Origin: Phymatolithon calcareum
Taxonomy: Eukaryota > Rhodophyta > Florideophyceae > Hapalidiales
Length of the DNA: 64,000 nucleotides
Reading direction: 5' to 3'
NCBI GenBank assembly: GCA_977006965.1
Contig: OZ345371.1
Span: forward strand, 1,550,001-1,614,000
Numbering within the stretch: the first letter of the stretch is position 1; each line of letters starts with the position of its first letter. The notes below the pieces were generated by a model. It ran no database searches. It was not told the origin of the DNA and saw only the letters and a list, made by a program, of their open reading frames with translations. Positions 18,643 through 30,297 of the stretch are shown one piece after another. Made by a program: the position numbers and the translations under genes.

Positions 18643-20817
18643 TATATAATACCTAAAGCTGTAGATAGAATGGGGCCTTCCTGAAACACAAAATGAGAGG
18701 CGACGTATATGGGGAGAGCGTGACTGATTTTTGTGCTTCTTGACCTATCTGAGATCTGAAAATTCAAAAATTTGCGACCTTCCATAGTACAAAAGACTGT
18801 AGTGATAAATCCAAGCTGGGACGGATACGGCTTCGTTCAAGACCCACATGATGAAGAAATGTTCGGCAAAAACCTCCAGCAGACATTTCAATTACCGAAA
18901 ATGGCATGGAATCAACAAGAAGGGACAGCATTGAACGCAAAGTACTGCGAACATATCATTGCCCGAATGTCACCCGAGAGCAAATAATCCCGTCCGAGGT
19001 GTAGCGCCAGACTCAAAAGAACCCGACGCCACATGGGTGAGAATGGACCAGGAGAGAAAAGAGAGAGAGAAGAGCTGGAGAGACTGGAGAGAATGGAGAA
19101 AAGAAAGACTAACTAACAAACCCCCAAGAATGTTGCAGATTCGATCCTGCGAGAAGTACCTATCACCTCTCATCGATCGTCAGCCAGGCAGACAGTGCTC
19201 CCTCGACATATGAACCGTTCATCTATCGGTTATATGTGCTCAGCTTGGCACACCCTCATCGAGCCAGTCAACGGTCAAGCAACGATCACCCGTGATTGGC
19301 GTTCAAGATGAGAAGACAAACAATATTGTCGGTTGCGTACCGACAATAGCCTACAGAAGACCTAACCGAAACAAGAGTTCACTGTGCAGAACACCGAGCA
19401 CAGCTCTCGAGATTATCTGCAAAGCTTACGCTACATTGCTAGCACCTAACGGCAACCATACGTTGTGAACCGAAACATCTCGATTAGCGTGCGGTTCACT
19501 GTCTGGAATAGACGACAGGCTAAGCCAAATCAGTCTCCAGCTCCCCCCTGTAAATGAATACTATATATGCAAGAATAGTTTCCCATCTCATTAAACTCGG
19601 CAAGTCGGAATCAAGTACAAGTACACCCATCCTACTTCACACACCGTCTCCCCCTGTAACCGAGTACGCCTGGGAGGCACCACCCGCTCAATAAGCACTT
19701 CACGCGTACGGCCCGCACTACCACTGTGCCGCCACGCGCCGGTTCTGCGAGCGAGGCACCGGGAATAATCGTCCTGAGGTGCCTGACCTATTCTACCGCG
19801 TTTGGTAGAGTTTTTCTCGACAAAGAGGACACCAAACAACGTAAGCGTGTAGACAACCCCCGGAACACAGACCATAGCCTTGCGGGAACACAAGAGGTCG
19901 TGTTGAGCAACGTCGAGTGCGACGCTGCGCCATGGAGGACCAGGAGAGCTCATGGAGGTGCAAATGAGAGTAGACTTCGGGTTGAACCGAAAAGAAAGCC
20001 GCGCCGTCCACGGAGCACACTCTACAACCTTGCGGGAACATAGGTAGACGCGGAGATCAAGCACGTATTCGAGGCTACGCCGTGCGGAGTTGGGCCAGTC
20101 ACGACAATACGAGCGCATGCGTCGGAGTGCCGCGCGATGAAGAACAGCGAAACGAAAAGAACGGAAAAGCATGTAGGAATAGGTGAGGACGGTGAACTAG
20201 CTAAACAGAGATAAATGCGACACTCCAGAAGAAGAGTCGATATTCGCCTGGAGAACTCTCGAAAGTCTCGCGGGAACTCCAGCGGTCGTGCAGTTCAGAC
20301 ACGAGCGTGAGCCTTTGCGTTGATGAGGATGGGTAGTTCGACGATATTATCGCCGACATCGCGGCAATGCGGGTAGAAGATGGACGGTGGCGTCGTCCTT
20401 CATACCGCGGCCTTAGCTGAGCCGTGAACCTTGAACGCACGAAAAGGGAAAGGTAAACTTGAGTGCGATTGTCACCGAAGTGGCTTGTGAGGCGAAGCGG
20501 TTGCGATCAAGAAAGGTGGGAAGGACATCAATTCCGCATGGTCGAGGGGACTGTCAGGCGAACAAACGTGTGCTTGATCCAAGCAGCCGAGCCGAAGTCC
20601 GAAGAACTTCCACCTTCCTTTACTCAGAGGAAGGAACTAACAATCGTACATGCTACAACCGAAGCGAAAAAAGCGCATAGGCACACGAGAGACACGTTCC
20701 CATATGTCCAACAGCTACTACGAGCAGCGTGACTACCGCGGTCCGACTTGTGCGACGTCTAGTAGCGAGAGAGAAAATCATCCAAATTCGGCCAGCGACA
20801 TAACACTGGGCGCGACG
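18643..20817. other. repeat-rich region, no gene supported
   Basis: Contains a short repeat shared with 50.2 kb (19001-19060), a 9-bp hairpin at 19325-19347, and three partial copies of an ttgcgggaac motif (near 19890, 20030 and 20270). The minus-strand frame 19591-20172 (193 codons) reads through these repeats and has no recognised domain. The direct-repeat texture and a TATA-like plus ATTAAA stretch near 19560-19600 could be remains of an LTR element, but I could not define ends. Confidence 0.4.
19001..19060 (+). repeat. dispersed repeat shared with 50195-50258
   Basis: The segment coding SKEPDATW on this strand is repeated on the minus strand at 50195-50258, where it codes SKEPDATWERKAQERKK. 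Both keep about 30 bases around gaacccgacgccacatggg. The parent element was not identified. Confidence 0.6.
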
Positions 20818-21194
20818 GATTCGGCACCAGAGCCAGAGAGCATATGGAGACCCTTGAACGCACGCTAGCAGGGGACGAACTCGAAGGAGAAAAACGACTG
20901 GAAACAGAAAAGGTGCTAGATGAGCTCTTACTAGTTAGCAAGACACTCATAGAACGCATGGAGAACGAAGAAGGCCTGTATTAATCCGCAGAATGCAAGG
21001 CAAAAAGTGGTCGAGTCCAAGCACCAACAATCCCGTAGAGGACTGAGATAGGACTACTTTGAGTCCTGAGTTTTCCCGTCCGCCATTCCGGTGGACGTTT
21101 CGTGAGCTACACAAAGGTAGGTAGCATCAGCGGAAGCCTTGCCCATATCTTCGGAAGTCTGTGGGGCTTTTTAATAAATTTGAAAGGAAAAAAA
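20818..21194 (+). mobile_element. family 2 LINE, 3' fragment with TSD
   Basis: 377-bp 5'-truncated copy. It encodes the C-terminal tail of the LINE protein (THERMENEEGLY-type end: LIERMENEEGLY, stop near 20980), then a 3' UTR ending cttcggaagtctgtggggct, TTTTAATAAA and an A-rich tail. It is flanked by actgggcgcgacg (20805-20817) and actggcgcgacg (21195-21206), a 12-13 bp target-site duplication with one indel. Truncation at the 5' end and the A-tail are hallmarks of target-primed reverse transcription. Confidence 0.85.
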
Positions 21195-21206
21195 ACTGGC
21201 GCGACG

Positions 21207-22965
21207 CGAGGCTACATCTGATAGCTCTCTTCTCAAAGGAAACGCACTCGCGGTCAAGAGCTGACTGGCGTCGTATACTACAAGGTGGGATACTAGAGCC
21301 GGTCTGCCGTCCCGTAAGCGTGGAGGCAATGATGTTGTTGACTTCCTCTTTCACTTTTTATTCTCTCGTCAAAACGTTCTAATGATTTCGTGGGGCACTA
21401 ATACACTCAACATCGATGGGGAAAACAGTTCTTCCCAAGAGTTTCGAGGAAGAGGAGCAGTGCAGTTCTATGCCGCGATTGTACAGATGCATGCGGAGAA
21501 GAGGTCGTCTCGGCAGTTGGGAGGACCTCGGTTTTGGCCCTAAGAAAAGCGAAAATGGCAATGACCAATTAGCGTAAGTCATGTGTAGACTATGTTCTTC
21601 GCAGATGTCAACGAGATTATGTCAGAGCTACTCCAGACTGTTCGTTTCTTTGTTGCAAGAGAATCTAAAGATGAACTAATGAAACATATGGATACGGAAG
21701 AATATTTCTTGAAGGGACTTTTTTGGAATCACTCAAGTTTATTCGCTCTAATGAGTGTAACACCTTCCAGGAGTTCTGCGCGCGCAGTTCGGAACAGTAG
21801 CAGTTGATGGCGATGTGCCTCTCCCCAAAATTTGGAATCTACAGAGGGCTGCCTTTATTGTTGTGGATTCGCCACCCTTCAAAAATCCCCTCTATCTCTA
21901 AACGTCAAGCAAGTTTCTTAGAAACAGAGCGAAATAAACAGATATGTGTAATGCAAAGGTCGCATGACGCCCTTCGGGCTATTGGTAGCTTTGGAGGAAA
22001 GTATTCATTTGACAAGGTCAGATGCAAGCGATGCAAAATTGGATTGCAAACAGAAGTTCATCCGGTACCATGGCCACTTGCAAAAAGTGAAAAGTGCAGC
22101 GAACTCGAATCGATGATGTGCTGTCTGAATTTTTGAATGAGAGGAAGCACAATACTGTAGAGCAACACTTCTCGCTCACTACAAGATGAAGTTCGAGCCG
22201 TTGAGATACAGGGAGCAATCATCGCAGTTCTTTGGAAAAGAATGCAATTTTTGTTTGGCTTCATCCTCGAAACTCCGATTTACATGGGAACTATGTCTGA
22301 AAAGAACAGCTGTCTCTCTGTTGCACTCTCAGGGTCGGCAAAGTAGCCGGCACTCGCTCTCGCCAACTGTGGCTGGCTTGAGATGCGATCCTTTATTCGC
22401 TGCGATGAGCGGTGCCTTATACGCTATCATATTCTCCAACCTACTGGCTGGGGGTTGCATTTCACACCCCACGAATACCGACACTATCCTATAACTGGCA
22501 GATCTAACGGCTACCTCGATACACACGTGCGAGTCAGTGACCCAACTTGGCGATCTCTTGGTGCCTCCCATCCTGTGATTATTTCGACTGTCGGGTCTGT
22601 CCGTTATTACGAGCTGACACTTGCATATGGTCACCCGACGTGGTCGCTCTATAGGATCTCCCCTGCGTCTTGTGTTGTCAGTGTCTTTCTTAGCCTTCTC
22701 GTTTTGCCATTGATCGAGCTCGCATTGCAAGGCACTGTCTTGTTCGACTACAAGAGGCATACACTGCAATTTCAGATTGCCGGTGAGATGGCACACTCTC
22801 TTATTCTACAATTAGATTTCGAGGGGAAACAAAAAGCAGGATGTGATTGCGGTCGCCACTTTGATCAAGTCAGCATTAATGCGTTGAAAAGAGATCTTCC
22901 TGGCTACCCTCCTGAGAAAAATATTAGGGGGAAGATCAGCATGCCCAAACAAATGCACAAGAAGC
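21207..22965. other. no gene supported
   Basis: Several medium frames (21592-21807, 21804-22136, 22186-22494, 22383-23054, all plus) carry no recognised domain. A spliced host gene may run through here into 23263-23476, but I could not place exon borders. Confidence 0.35.
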
Positions 22966-22979
22966 AATCGTATCTTTCT

Positions 22980-23262
22980 AAGGCGCTAGATGAGCTCTTA
23001 CTAGTTAGAAAGACACTCATAGAACGCATGGAGAACGAAGAAGACCTGTATTAATCCGCAGAATGCAAGGCAAAAAGTGGTCGAGTCCAAGCACCAAAAA
23101 TCCCGTAGAGGACTGAGATAGGACTACTTTGAGTCCTGAGTTTTCCCGTCCGCCATACTGGTGGACGTTTCGTGAGCTACACAAAGGTAGTTAGCATCAG
23201 AGGAAGCCTTGCCCATATCTTCGGAAGTCTGTGGGGCTTTTTAATAAACTTGAAAGGAAAAA
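22980..23262 (+). mobile_element. family 2 LINE, 283-bp 3' fragment with 14-bp TSD
   Basis: It begins inside the last codons of the LINE protein (KALDELLLVRKTLIERMENE) and ends with the family 2 3' UTR and GAAAGGAAA tail. The 14-bp duplication aatcgtatctttct is exact at 22966-22979 and 23263-23276, so the insertion borders are certain. Joining the flanks keeps an open frame across the site on this strand, which suggests the target may have been coding sequence. Confidence 0.92.
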
Positions 23263-23276
23263 AATCGTATCTTTCT

Positions 23277-23569
23277 TCACAGACAGAGCCCGATTACCTC
23301 TTATTTTCATTGGGTACGTTACTGTCGAGCATGTCCCATCTCAGCAGACGGACTTGCCGCAGGGGCTACTTATTTCTCATCCGGAGCTTTTTTTTGCAGG
23401 AATACTTCTAGAATCGGCCAGTGTGCTGCATAACAGAATGAGTCCCCTCAATATAAAGCCAAGAAATACCCGATAATCCCTACTGCGTAGTCTGCAACTC
23501 TCCCAAAATAAAGTTCTGTAATGAAATCGTTCTCTTATTTCCATACTGGTAAGGTCCTTCATTCAAATT
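23277..23569. other. possible coding remnant downstream of LINE insertion
   Basis: The plus-strand frame to 23476 begins in the left flank (GEDQHAQTNAQEAIVSFF across the joined site) and continues PQGLLISHPELFFAGILLE. It has protein-like composition but no recognised domain. Confidence 0.25.
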
Positions 23570-23750
23570 GCCTTTTTCCCTAATGGGGATAGCAGCGATT
23601 CGAGAGCCTAAGCTTCTTAAATTTCATCCAATAGTTAGTGACTTTGACTGCTCTTTTCAAGGTCTCGTCCAGGTACGTCGCCAAAGATTGATTCTGGGGT
23701 TGGTCTGACGCATTGCCTATTTTCAAATGGCCACTACACTTAAAAACGAT
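23570..23750 (-). mobile_element. family 3 LINE, 3' fragment
   Basis: Reverse-complement reading matches the 3' end of the family 3 LINE at 36.0-36.8 kb: atgcgtcagacca, aatcaatctttggcgacgt, and ctggacgaga, ending in an aaaaaggcaatttgaatgaa tail. No duplication was located. Confidence 0.7.
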
Positions 23751-23998
23751 TTTAGAATACAATGGAGTACATGAGGGAGGAGATCACTTCGAGAGCATTC
23801 GGTTCATGTCCTTTCCGTATTTTTCCGCGAAGCAGAAAATATTTCTCTCTGCAAAATCTTCCTCAAACTCCGCGAAAAAGGAGTTTTCTCTTGCAACCTC
23901 GATGTTAAAAGGTACTATGTGTCCCAACTTGAGGACAGTCGGCACCTAATCCACTTCTCCTAAGAGAAGTGAAGCAAGTGTAATGCACGCGTTAAGTA

Positions 23999-24105
23999 GA
24001 ATTTCTTCAGTATAGCGGTAAAACTGCCTCAGCGCACCTATGTGCATATTGCGGTATGATAAATGCAGGAATGTGGAGGTCGCCGGTTCGAGTCCTGCCA
24101 CAAGC
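23999..24105 (+). tRNA. degenerate tRNA-like sequence, possibly with an intron
   Basis: A perfect B box and variable loop are present: AGGTC (24077-24081), T-stem GCCGG, loop TTCGAGT, CCTGC (24082-24098, one C-T mismatch). A D-arm lies upstream: CAGT, loop with GG, ACTG (24008-24026). A four-of-five-pair anticodon stem can be drawn between 24027-24031 and 24072-24076, leaving 40 nt between them, which would be a 7-nt loop plus about 33 nt of intron. The acceptor stem does not pair well (3 of 7). A decayed tRNA gene or tRNA-derived SINE head fits better than a working tRNA. Confidence 0.35.
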
Positions 24106-26574
24106 AAGAATTGAATTACATTCCGCGAAGGGAACACGATTGTCGTCCTGTATTGGTGTGCCGCAATACGCACAGGAAGCAGTTACGCGAGTACCAAGAA
24201 TGAGTCCCGTCCAAGGCCATCTTTGAGGCCCCCTAGATGTTGAGCATCGTACACTATGTGCAGCTCAGATATCCTGCCATAAAAGAAAGAAAGATCATTT
24301 GCTTCAATTGCTCATTCCATCTTCAGTTTTTCTTCCTTTCTCCATCTTTGTTTGGCAAGTGTCGACTTCAGCGCGGCTAGCGCCCATGCCTAGCTCCCCC
24401 ATTTCCACCTTCACTTTGGTTGGTTTGTATAGGCGGCACCCATCCTGAGGGGAAAGTCCGGAGCGTTTCGGCATCCGAGAGCGAAATATATTGGGAGAGA
24501 TATGGCGCAGACAGCGGGGTTTCCGCTTGAAGCTCAACAGTTCTTCATCCAGTCTGCTCCACGCTTCCCGGTTCCCAGCCGCCTGAGTCAAAATTGTGTC
24601 AAATATTGACCCGGGATTGACCCGAAGGTATCACCTATGGTGAGGCAAATTCTGACAAATTCAGCCTCTATTGATCAGTACAGATCCATCTCGATTCACA
24701 AAACGTTTTCCTGTTTGTCTTCAAAGCTGCAATATTGACCCGTTAGGTCCTTTGATGGAAGAGAAAAAGCCATCAGGGAAGATTCCCGGGCCCCTACTTG
24801 TATTGTTCCAAAAGAACGCATTAGTAGTAGATGCCTAATCCGTCCGGCTCGCCCTTCCGTTCACATTATAAGAATCCAATGAAGAAAGCGACCTTTCTAC
24901 TGTTTGTCTACCGTGAAATTTCAATGGAAGGTGCTAAAAATAAATGTTGTGCCAATAGTACCCCATTGAGAAGGCTTTACTTTATTCTCTCGTCTGAAGA
25001 TTATCACTGGGCGTTACTCCTGCTAGCTACTGTAACTGAAAGGGCTCTTCGTCTAAGCCTCATAGTCGCTCTGGAGGCGTTTACACCAAGGGCAAAACGT
25101 GGTGCTTCCATCACCCCCGAGTCCACGTGGATGACTTAAACTTTGGACCCTTTTTCATTACAGCAACCTCTCTTATGCGCAATTTCGCATTGGTACACTG
25201 TAATTACAGTTGGGCCGGACAACTTGACACGCTGTAGTGTTACGAGAGTGTTTCAGGCAGCGACAGCGTCGAATTGGAATAAGAAACCATAAGGATCTGT
25301 ACGCCTTCAGAGCATCACCACGACAGCGACATGGATGTATTGGATTAAGAAACCGTAAGGAACTTCATTGTGCGCCTTCTTACCATCCCGAGAGGTATCG
25401 TTCATTTTTTGGCCTGCAGATTGAATGCTATTAAACACGGAGCTTGCCCTGTCGTCACGAAATGAGAAATCGCCAATAGGGTTTTCCATCGGCTCCATCT
25501 GTCGTAGACACGTCCCCTTTTCGTCTCTCAAAGGATGATTGTGCGAGAAGAAAAATGTGGTCCTTGCCATTCGAAAAAATGAGACTCAACAGCCAACCAA
25601 AAAATGTCGTCTGTGCACTGCATCAAGAGAGAAGTCCACAGCCGCCACCTGCACCTGCCACGGGACGACCCCGGTGCGTATTGTAGAACGCTGCGTTATG
25701 TTTGTCGGTGCTAGGGCGGAATTGATTAATATATACAGCCACTGGGCTGCTTTTATACCTTAGCTCGAAGAGTCAAAATCGGTATTATTTCGGGATCAGC
25801 ATTAACGACAGGCTTGGCTATGAATACTAAGACTGTTATAGTTTCTTCTTTCTTATGCCTCTCAAGGCGCAATTCCTGAAAAGGCTCCTACGGGAGATGA
25901 CCTTGAGACTATGCAGTGCTCAGTCGATATTGCATCGAAGTATCACTCCGGATGCTTGTAGTACCGTATGGTGAATTTTCATCCACTGCCTTATCGCCCA
26001 CAGTCTAAGATAAGCTGTCGGTGCTAATTGCAACCAAATATCATCCTTGATATTTTTATTACTTTTCATCGTTTTTCAACGCCTTCCGAGTACCCTAGAC
26101 ACGACTGAGAGACAAGAATCTTTTGGCCAAGTCCTTGAGTCAGCATCTAAAACGACTCTCTAGATAGATCCTCGGAATGCGTCCTCGGCATTTGAGCCAT
26201 TGCACCGCTTCCTCTCATTTGATGCTTCTGACGACGTGTCCTTGTGTCGCATATTAAGTCACAGTGGTCACAAACTTTCATGCTAGTCGTATTTTAAGTC
26301 GATTTCCTCCCCGCTTCGCCTATGGACATTAGGAACATAACAAGCTGGCTCAGCCGTGCCTTCCCCATGTCGCTTTTCAGCTTGCGTCCAGGTTTACCCC
26401 CGTAATTACAGTACAATGCTATCAGAACTCAAGAGTACTTTTTCGCAAATGGCAAACAGTGAAACAACGATGGAGATGCCCACGTATGCAACTGTAGAAG
26501 TCCATTCCTTTTGAGCTAAAACTGTGAAATCCACACAGTGTATTGCTCCTAGTAAACATGCCCTGCGAACTTCC

Positions 26575-26600
26575 ATATATATATATATATATACATATAT
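26575..26600. repeat. (AT)n microsatellite inside an imperfect palindrome
   Basis: Alternating AT run with one C. The flanks cttcc and ggaag (26570-26608) make the whole stretch an imperfect hairpin. Confidence 0.9.
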
Positions 26601-26845
26601 GTGGAAGCTCGACGGGCATGAGCATTTGTTCTCTTACAAACGACGACTCTCATGAACTGGAGACAGCGAGATGACTAAGCCGCTGTAACACTGCCCGTAA
26701 AGCGCTCTGTCACTTCGTTGTACCTGCATTCCTCTCATTGATTTGCCCATCTGTGTATTGGACTCTGGCTTTCCAGCATCTATAAATAGTTCGGAGAGAT
26801 TCGAGCTATTGTATTTTGTTTAGAGAATTTCGTTTCGCTTCATTT

Positions 26846-26920
26846 ACTTTCACTTCAGTGGCCTTCGTTTCATTGACAATCGTTTCATTGGCTTTCGTGT
26901 CATTGACTTTCGATTCATTG
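26846..26920 (+). repeat. five 15-bp tandem units encoding a pentapeptide pattern
   Basis: Units starting at 26846, 26861, 26876, 26891 and 26906 approximate acTTTCGTTTCATTG. In the frame starting at 26816 they spell VAFVSLTIVSLAFVSLTFD, a five-residue pattern. The 76-codon frame has no other support as a gene. Confidence 0.75.
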
Positions 26921-29586
26921 ACTCTCCTTCCAGTAGTTATTCTCATTCATTTGATGAAAATGTTGAAAGCGGCTTCAAGTTCAGGTGTTGCGTTCACGTC
27001 GCATGGGGCATCCGGAGGCCAAATTGACTACTTGCTTTGCCAGTGATGCAATCCGGTTTAGAACTCAACATTGAGCTTAAAGAGGCAGCGCAGTTGTTGA
27101 AATAGGAGGTTTATTGCTGTGGAAGAGTTCTGTGCGTCAAACTGTCTATTCCTCAATCCTAATGACCCTTTCCCATGCGCTGGCAAGCACCGGGATGCCC
27201 TGGAGACAAGAGTCGGCGGGTCAAACGAGCGATTCTCTCTCAGTTATGGTGTTGCAGTATAACGTGTAGATAGATAGACGCAGACACGGTGCGGTGTTAA
27301 GGAACGGCGGGGCCGCCAGGGTGGATCGCCGAAGGAATGTCGAGATATTGTATGATACGAAGTGAGATACGTCATCAAGGAATTGGAAGGAGGGTGCCCG
27401 GTGATCGTGGCTTACGCAAGGGCACGAAATGAGCACCGTGGAAAGGGAACTCTAGGGAACAGTGTACTGTACACGAGTCGGGGACCTCAGTGGAACGGCG
27501 GTCTGGGGCATTGTTCCACTGCTTGCAGCCACATAGAAGTGGTAGACGAAGCTTACATATTCCACAGCCAAGGAAAATCAAACGTATGACTGAAAAGAGG
27601 ATTTTTTGCCAGCTGGCATTCACCAGTGTAAAGTGGCAGTATACAGACTTCGCGCCAACTATTATCCATATGATTCGATGTGCTTACTGATGTAAATCTT
27701 CTGAAAAATGTTCCAGCGTAGTTCGACAAGCGAGTGGGATAAAAGAGAGTACGATGAGTGAGCGTACGAATCCTACGGAAAGGCCTGTGAATCTCGTTTT
27801 CAGTCAAGAATATATCGAAACGAGGATCGCTTGCGGAAAGGATGCGCGGATTGTTCCCGATCTCATACAGTATGCCGAACACTGTGCGTTAGTAGCTTTC
27901 AATGTCAGCTTGGATAGTTGAGTGCGCGCTTTCCGCTTACTTTTTCAGGAATAGAAGCCTCTAATCTGCTACATGCATAGTTTTTATGGCTGATACGGTT
28001 TAGAAACCGGAAGAAACAAGAAACGGCATTAAATTTCAATTGATAATAGAACTCTCCTGTGCTTCGCCCTCGGAGCCTGCGCAATGTAATTTCCTCAACC
28101 ACTGCATTCCCACAATTGACGGGTAATGATGGCAGCTGTTGCAAAGAAGTCGCACTCATGGTGAATCACGATGAGCATGTAACTCTCTCGTGTAACCTAC
28201 TTCTATTCAACCTGTGCTCCAGCCTTTACGTGCCTCCATTTAGCAGCTTGCGCGTGTCACTGGTTTCGTCGAATCCGAGCGGGGACGTATCCCCCAAGAA
28301 ACTTAACCTTATTGCGATGCAATGCATTTCCCTCGTAGACAATGTAGTCCGGAACACATCTGGAGGAAGGAAGCGCAGCAAGTGATAACGGTACTTCCCC
28401 CACAATTCACTTTATGGCAGAATCCTGTGTGATCAACTCTTGACTTCAACCTTCAGTCATTCTCGCACTTATCGCCGCGGTCAACGACGATTCACTTCCA
28501 TAACATTCTTCTGTCCTTCCTGTGTCTTCCATGTACAGATTACGCGCTTACAGTTCTCCGATTCAAATATTTTTATTTTTTAGTTCGTTTTGCATCCTTT
28601 TCGAAGTGAAGGGCGACTCGGAGCAAAATTTTTTGAATTCCCGACAGTCGTGCTTAACTTTCTCTTGCTTCCTTCTGGACCGGAAGTTGAAAATTGAGTG
28701 AAATTGTGGTTTCACGACCGTAGCTTCTCTGTAGCCGTTCCCGATTGTTACCGCGTTCCCCTGCGTAAAATCATCCTAATCGGACCTCATAAATATGACA
28801 AATCTCCCTATCATCAGGTCAAGAAACTGTCCGCATAACGTTTATCACCCGGCTCAGTCAATACAAACTCTCCTCCCATATGGGCCCGCTTTTACATTTA
28901 TGGGGACCACTTCTGTCTCATCCGTGCGCGACACCGTACGAGCACGATTAATAATTAATTATTTAAGCCCCCTTGCGTGTACTCGTTATTTCCACCATTG
29001 GGTATACAGCAGCTATCTTATTTGGATGATGGTCCGACAGGAACAACCAAAGACGTACGCTCAGCGCCAACGGTGCTATCATAATGTCGAAGGCTGTGCA
29101 CGTGCGACTTTCACACATAAATTATGTTCATTGCGACGATGCACGCTGTCTGCTGCGGCCGCATCATTCTCGCTTGTGCTCATCATTCGTTGCAGTATGG
29201 CGGAATCGGCTCCACGAGTGTCCGCTCACTGCATCGGTGTGAGCAGAGGACCTACCTTACACTTAGGTCTGCCGCGTTTCAATCTTGCAATCCTCCCTTC
29301 TATTTCCCAACCCCGCCCGTAGCCATGGCAGTTTCAAATTTCTATTCCCAATCCAAGAAACTTTCATATCCATACCCGTATATCCCTTTTACTCTGCACA
29401 CGGCCACAGTCGCCCGTCTCCGGATCTAATATCCGCTCCTGCCCCAACATCCCGCGAAATACTCCGACCCCCGATCTGTACTTAAGAGCTTCATTCGTCT
29501 CGCATTGCAATCCGAAATGCATCATCAACATCCAATTCGAACGATCGGGGCCGGCAACAGCTCGCACCTCTAACACAACGAAGATC

Positions 29587-30297
29587 ATGGGATCATCCAG
29601 CAAACATCGCAGTTCCTCGAGCGCTGCCTCCGGCAGCGGAGATGGCGTCACCGGTAGTGGTGGACGCGCACCCGGCGGTTTCCGCAGACTTCGAATCGAT
29701 GACTTACTGAACCACGACTCTTCATCTTCTTCTCCGCCGTCTGCCTCTCGTGTGTCAGCCCCGGCACAGCGGAGCAATAGCGGAAGTTCTACTTCACGAC
29801 CTGAGCGCGTTCGTACCGTCAAATGTTCGTATTGCAACCGTGAGTTTGCCTCCCGTGATGAACTTAAGCGTCACCGTCTCCAGTCTCACCCGACCTCTTT
29901 CATCTGTGAGATCTGCCAGACCAGCTTTTTCGATCGCGGCAATCTCAACAAGCATGTAAGTTTTTCACCTTCCCTCTTCGCAGAGATTTGTATACCCCTC
30001 ACCAGGCGAATGCTGACTGCGCAATTGAGACGGCTTTTTGCGAACGACGGATACAATGGGTAGATTCGAAGTGTGCACGAGAAACGGAGACCGTTCGAAT
30101 GTGAGCAATGCAGCTCTTGCTTCGCATTCTCCGACGGATTGAAGCGTCATGTCCGGATGGTTCACTTGAACGACCGCCCGTTCAAATGCAGTTTTTGCGC
30201 CCTTGCGTTCAAGCAGCGAGCGCATCTTCTCAAGCACATCTCCGCCCGTCACCCGGAGAAGAAAGGTTCTTCGTCAAGCGCCGCCGAACGTCGATGA
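29587..30297 (+). CDS. four-finger C2H2 zinc-finger protein, two exons
   Basis: Exon 1 is 29587-29955 and exon 2 is 30064-30297. The 108-nt intron (29956-30063) starts GTAAGT and ends GGGTAG. Splicing is decisive because it restores the second histidine of finger 2 (CEICQTSFF..NLNKH + IRSVH). The product is 200 residues. Residues 1-80 are Ser/Gly-rich and probably disordered. The fingers are CSYC..H..H, CEIC..H..H, CEQC..H..H and CSFC..H..H in tandem, with short linkers (HEKRRPF, HLNDRPF) like those of DNA-binding Krueppel-type fingers. A DNA-binding transcription factor in the nucleus is the likely role; targets cannot be inferred. Without splicing the frame stops at the acceptor TAG. Confidence 0.9.

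Larger units (their letters stand above)
24160..29586. other. long region without a supported gene
   Basis: No recognisable gene on either strand. Notable sequence features are two imperfect 66-bp direct repeats (starting near 25258 and 25324), an AT microsatellite (26575-26600), a 15-bp tandem repeat (26846-26920) and AT-rich stretches. Frames at 24304-24591 (-), 24831-25139 (+) and 28795-29322 (+) have no recognised domain. The last 300 bases are the likely promoter of the zinc-finger gene. Confidence 0.4.

Noticed and set aside
22383-23054. 223-codon frame ending in the LINE protein tail
   Set aside because: Its last 25 codons are the inserted family 2 fragment; the rest has no recognised domain.
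23946-24173. 75-codon minus-strand frame containing AGLEPATS
   Set aside because: That string is the usual antisense translation of a tRNA T-arm and not a protein motif.
28795-29322. 175-codon frame upstream of the zinc-finger gene
   Set aside because: No domain, Cys/His scattered without pattern, and it overlaps the likely promoter region.
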